A stretch of 64,000 nucleotides of DNA from Paramecium sonneborni (Eukaryota > Ciliophora > Oligohymenophorea > Peniculida > Parameciidae). Each line of letters opens with the position of its first letter. The stretch's first letter is position 1. The notes under the pieces were generated by a model. That model had not been told where the DNA came from and made no database searches. It saw nothing but the letters and a program-made list of their open reading frames with translations. Location of the stretch: NCBI GenBank assembly GCA_905182985.1, contig CAJJDN010000024.1, forward strand, positions 62,001 through 126,000. The letters are read 5' to 3'. This document shows positions 60,321-64,000 of the stretch, piece by piece. The translations under genes were made by a program, and so were the position numbers.

Positions 60321-61505
60321 TCATTTCATTTCAATTTATTATTCTTTTTCTAAATAGATAAGATCTATTTCATCATTTCTTGAATTGAATTCAACAGTTT
60401 ATTACATTTCATCAATTTATTATTATTGATATTCTTCATATTTTGAAAAACTTGATAATAATTCTTCTAAAGCTTCTCTGATATTAGAAATTTTATTAAT
60501 GACATCATTTGTAAATTCTTCCTCTTTTTATAAGAAATGAAGATGATTTTATTATTGAAGATATTCTGGAGAATTTCGTTTTTCTTCTAAAGTTTATTCT
60601 AACTCTTTGATACGTTATTCATGTTTATCATTTTCACAACTAGCTAAATCCCAATTATTAAACTAATTTAATATAACAAGATTACTTTTTATAAAAGAGA
60701 TACTAAGAACTTAATTTCAACTGCCTATTATTATCTCTACACTTGGGAGTCAAGTAAAAATTTGAGCATTTATCTACTTTCTTTATTTAGTTCTTATCTA
60801 TTATATATGGCAAATTTAGCTAATAAGGGACATAACTTAAATTTCAACTTTTCGTTACCTTATTATTGTAATCCTTTTTCCTTTTGATAGAATAATAAAA
60901 TACTTTAATCCAATTAATAGGAGCTTCAACCTCAGTTTTAGTTTCTCCCTTTGACAAAACATTTTCAATAAATTCTTCTAAATTAAAAGTCTTAGCTCCA
61001 TAAAAGAGACGATAACAAATCTTTAAAATATCTTTTAAATCACCATCTGGAAGCTCCTTTTTGATGGTCTTAAGCCAATCTTCTATTTTACTATGTTTCA
61101 TTTCACATATTAAAATAATCAATTCCTCTTTTTCTTTTTGTAAAGTTTCTCTTGAATATTTATCCTTTTCATTTTAAGCATTATTAATAGCATTCTCATA
61201 ATCATTAATTTCTTGCTAATTGAAAAGATTTATAAAATATTTACCTCCTAAACTTCTTAATAATATTCAATAGTAGAGATTTAATCTCTAAGTGAATCTA
61301 ATACTTCTGAATTAGAATCATATTATTCATCAAGTTCTTTTAATCTTTCTTCTAAGTTTGTTTTATAGTTATCTAATCCACTTTTTGTATCATTTAAATA
61401 GTTATTAATTTTATTAGTTTATTCCTTCAAGAACTCATACCATACTTTGCACTATTTATCATAGATTGAAATATCTTTTCTTCTATTTTCTTCTTCAAAA
61501 TTCAT
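60321..61505 (-). CDS. Coiled-coil protein (369 aa)
   Basis: ATG at 61505, TGA at 60321-60323. Introns of 29 nt (QEVQE|QEIND), 23 nt (NWIK|EKGLQ) and 23 nt (LLQK|FNNWD) leave 370 codons. Coiled coil at residues about 20-95, a more globular middle (EDWLKTIKKELPDGDLKDIL, then ICYRLFYGAKTFNLEEFIEN), another helical part (NRQELNKESRQMLKFLLDSQ) and a C-terminal coiled coil (QRIKELEQTLEEKRNSPEYL). Without the second intron a 92-residue frame ending at 60844 looks complete, but the intron version continues the coiled coil and keeps the reading frame. Unknown family. Confidence 0.75.
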
Positions 61506-61541
61506 ATCAGATGTTCAATTAAATAAAAAATAATTTAAAAC

Positions 61542-62965
61542 TCAATTAATCGTTACTTTAACATTGCTCTTATAAATTAATATATAAGGTTTAATGTTGT
61601 CACCTGTCATATTATATAATTATCCTTCATATCTAGTTTTATTTTCACTATCTGTTAATATTAATTTACTAAGATTTATTTAATGAATAATACTTTTCAT
61701 CTAAATTAATTTTAAATGCTAACACCAATCCCTTCTTCATATTTTTATGAAATAGTGTTTGAATTGGTTCTAATTTCTCTCCCAATTATTGTTTCATATG
61801 AAATGATCCAATAGCTGCACCTCTTACAATATCAACAGCACAACATTATTGTGTTTGATACATTATTGAATATGTTGCCATCTAATCCTTAACCAAATCC
61901 TCAACCACTCCTATATAAATTCTATGTAAATGTTGATATTCCTATTATGAAAATATTCCTGAGTTACTGATATGACCACCAATAGTATGTTAAGAGTATG
62001 GATTATACAATTAAGGTGAATTGTTAACTATTGATGCCAATCCTTCCTATTATTCTTCTTATTTTTATTATTCACTTTAAATGTACTCTATTGCTATCTA
62101 AAATTCATATATTCCTTTAGACAGTGTGCATGATCCATAAATCAATTGCACTTCATCTTAATCATTAAATATAAACTATTTTCCCTTTATCATCTCCTAA
62201 ATGTTGGCATCCTCTTCTTAAGAAAGCAGTGATTTATAAAAAAAGATCGCTCAAAGATATTCATTATATTATTACAATCATCTTTTCTCATAAAATTCTT
62301 TATCGACTCTAATGAATTACAAATTTCACTCACTACCATATCCTTAAACTCTTAAGGTAATCCAGCCTATTTCGATCCTTAGCATTATTAATTTTAACAA
62401 ACATTCTATAAGTTCTATCTCTCCTTTATTATCTATGATATGAAATCATTTATCTAATTAAGATTATTATCCTCATACCTACTCTTCATTTGATTCTCCT
62501 CTATTGAATTTCACTAATTATTCCTTTAACTTCTCAAATTCATAAGAATTAAAGTATGAATTTAAGATTTCTTTATTATGTCTCATTTAAATACTTTTTT
62601 ACTTTGATTCTTACTCCAATAATTTCAACTTTATTTGTTTCAGATAACCTAAATTTATCATATATATTTAAACAACTTTTTAATGACTATTGTAATTGAT
62701 TTTAAATTGCAATTAGCTTATCTTTGTGGACCAATTCATCCTCAGAAAACTTTATTATTTATTATTCGTTTGGAGTATTTGCAAATAATTCCACACAATG
62801 TTATTTCTTTTAGATTTCTGATATCAACACACAACTTTTTATATGTGCTTTATGTAAAGAGAGAAGACATTTCTAACAACCCAAACGATCCTCTTAACAA
62901 CCATTGAATAAACACAAAATTGTAATTCTTTGTTCAGGATGATAATCACATGTATTATTGTTCAT
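61542..62965 (-). CDS. TRIM-like protein: Cys/His zinc module, coiled coil, SPRY-like domain (440 aa)
   Basis: ATG at 62965, TGA at 61542-61544. Introns of 25 nt (starting GTT), 25, 26 and 25 nt leave 441 codons. The start MNNNTCDYHPEQRITILC, then CQKCLLSLHKAHIKSC, gives C-x2-H, C-x2-C, H-x2-H and C pairs like a B-box zinc finger. A helical coiled-coil part follows (LKQIKLKLLEQESKQKSIQM). The C-terminal about 190 residues look SPRY-like: LSKGIYEFQIAIEY, HRIYIGVVED, GLVLAFKINLDENKLIL and IKPYILIY match beta strands of that fold. No RING is present. TRIM-type proteins often act in ubiquitin or recognition roles; here the order is inferred by eye. It is divergent from SURF1 with only 29 bp between the start codons. 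Confidence 0.65.
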
Positions 62966-62994
62966 TTAGTTTAATATATAAATTTCAATCTTTT
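62966..62994. promoter_or_regulatory. 29-bp divergent intergenic region
   Basis: Only 29 bp separate the start codons of the TRIM-like gene (minus) and SURF1 (plus). Both 5' untranslated regions and core promoters must lie in it or overlap the opposite gene. The sequence is AT-rich, with no motif I can identify. Confidence 0.6.
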
Positions 62995-63978
62995 ATGCTT
63001 TCAACATAAGTATTTAACTCTTTTGCTTAAAGACAAAGTAATGGGATAATCAAACTATTGGCATATGGAGTCTTCTTTGGTGGAGCTTATGGATGTGCTT
63101 GGCATTAATGGAGAGGTGCTTAACAGAAATAACTTTATGAGAAGGTAGAAAATGAAATTACTGAATGGAAACCCATAACAATAAATGGCTTAAATGCTTC
63201 AAGATATCCTTGGGCTCGCAATATTAGAGATTGGGAATTCAAATTAGTGAAATTGTATGGATATTTCAGAGTATATATTAAATATGTAATGATAGGATGA
63301 AAGATTTTTTGTTAGAAGAGAAAGAGAAGGTAGAGATGGTTTTTTGGTGTTTGCTCCATTTGTAACAGCATTATAATTTAATGATACTGAACAAGATCCA
63401 GAATAAACCACTAAATCCTAAGTTATGGTTAATTTAGGTTGGGTACCAAAAGATAATATAAGTGATATCTAAATGGGATAAGAACCAATTGGTACAACTG
63501 TATCAATTTTTAAATTAATTTAAGTCTTACGAAAATGTTCCTCATAATGAGGATGATGATTAATTGACAGGGTTCAATAGAAATATAGCCAACATGGAAG
63601 AAGATTATTAAATGCCCTTTGTGGAATTTGTTGGTATGGTTAGAAAAGGTGAAGAGGAAGATGTATTAAAAGGACGTCGTAATTGGCCAAGAGAAGGAGT
63701 CTACAATTACATAGATTTGTGGTTTATGTCTAGATTATACAGATCATTCAATTTGGTATTAGAAATTGTTAATTTTATAATAGACTGATTCATCATCTGG
63801 CTATATTGAAAGATTAGTATAGGAATATGATGAAGAATCTGCCAATTTATATCCAATTCCAGCTACTAAAGATAACTTTGATAAGCCTTTACCTACACCA
63901 TAAACTCATTAAGCCTATTCATTATTTTTTGGGCTATCATCTATCATGTCTCTAGCCCTATTAGCCATTAGAAGATGA
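62995..63978 (+). CDS. SURF1: SURF1, cytochrome c oxidase assembly factor (301 aa)
   Basis: ATG at 62995, TGA at 63976-63978. Introns of 25, 25 and 28 nt give 302 codons, close to human SURF1 (300). The N-terminus MLSTQVFNSFAQRQSN is a mitochondrial targeting sequence, followed by the first membrane helix (IIKLLAYGVFFGGAYGCAWH). Family motifs: WEFKLVKLYGYFRDERFFV, VMVNLGWVPKDNI, EFVGMVRKGEE, RRNWPREGVYNYIDLWFMSR, and the C-terminal helix THQAYSLFFGLSSIMSLALL, matching the family's WYGLSAAT..LW. It helps insert haem a into complex IV in the inner mitochondrial membrane. The gene is complete, ending 22 bp before the window end. Confidence 0.94.
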
Positions 63979-64000
63979 ATACCAACATTAAATTATATAG

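Noticed and set aside
60844..61122. Separate 92-residue minus-strand protein
   Set aside because: It is the middle of the coiled-coil gene at 60321-61505. A 23-nt intron carries the frame past the apparent stop.
62683..62907. Plus-strand open frame of 74 codons between two genes
   Set aside because: The minus strand here encodes the Cys/His N-terminus of the TRIM-like protein, so this is a shadow.
1..64000. Bacterial or organellar origin, CRISPR arrays, tRNA or rRNA genes
   Set aside because: Spliceosomal-type short introns, eukaryotic domain sets and the ciliate code argue for a ciliate nucleus. I saw no repeat-spacer pattern, tRNA cloverleaf or conserved rRNA segment.

Overview
The window is ciliate macronuclear-type DNA, most likely from a Paramecium species. 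Three things seen in the sequence support this. Genes read correctly only when TAA and TAG are glutamine and TGA is the only stop. Nearly all introns are 19-35 nt with GT..AG ends, mostly GTA..TAG. The DNA is very AT-rich and densely packed, with gaps between neighbouring genes as small as about 30-50 bp. I found no telomeric repeats, rRNA, tRNA, CRISPR array or mobile element. Exon structures were worked out by eye. Where a length in amino acids is given, exon length minus introns is a multiple of three unless I say otherwise.

Layout. 1-7.5 kb: the 3' end of a gene (possibly ALIX/Bro1-like), a Rab-fold protein lacking GTPase motifs, PCNA, a small unknown gene, a coiled-coil protein, a secreted coiled-coil protein and a MyTH4-FERM protein. 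7.6-15.6 kb: one very large inositol-trisphosphate-receptor-type Ca2+ release channel gene on the minus strand. 16-22 kb: a calcium-dependent protein kinase with four EF-hands, a protein with two cyclic-nucleotide-binding domains, and a poly(A)-binding protein. 22-24 kb: the largest stretch I could not resolve, with broken coding signal. 24-31 kb: a signalling cluster with a DH-PH-PX-FERM RhoGEF, a small PX protein, a Ser/Thr kinase, a PP2C-fold pseudophosphatase and a secreted ML-domain lipid binder. 31-40 kb: a Sec13/Seh1-like WD protein, two small genes and a 2,223-residue TPR/IQ protein. 40-47.5 kb: a trichocyst matrix protein, two small genes, a decayed gene, a SMARCD/BAF60 chromatin subunit, a tRNA dimethylallyltransferase and a papain-type cysteine protease. 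47.7-53 kb: a large multi-pass membrane protein with a PAS-like region. 53-64 kb: several unknown, probably nuclear or coiled-coil proteins, a truncated cyclic-nucleotide-binding ORF, a Vps8-like solenoid/RING protein, a TRIM-like Zn/coiled-coil/SPRY-like protein, and SURF1.

Themes. Several genes fit Ca2+-regulated secretion: the IP3-receptor-type channel, the EF-hand kinase, the trichocyst matrix protein and the Vps8-like protein. Others fit phosphoinositide or lipid signalling: the PX, FERM and ML proteins. In a ciliate macronucleus, neighbouring genes need not share a function, so these groupings are inference. The most unusual items are the RhoGEF domain order, the catalytically dead PP2C, the Rab-like pseudo-GTPase, the giant TPR/IQ protein and the decayed genes.
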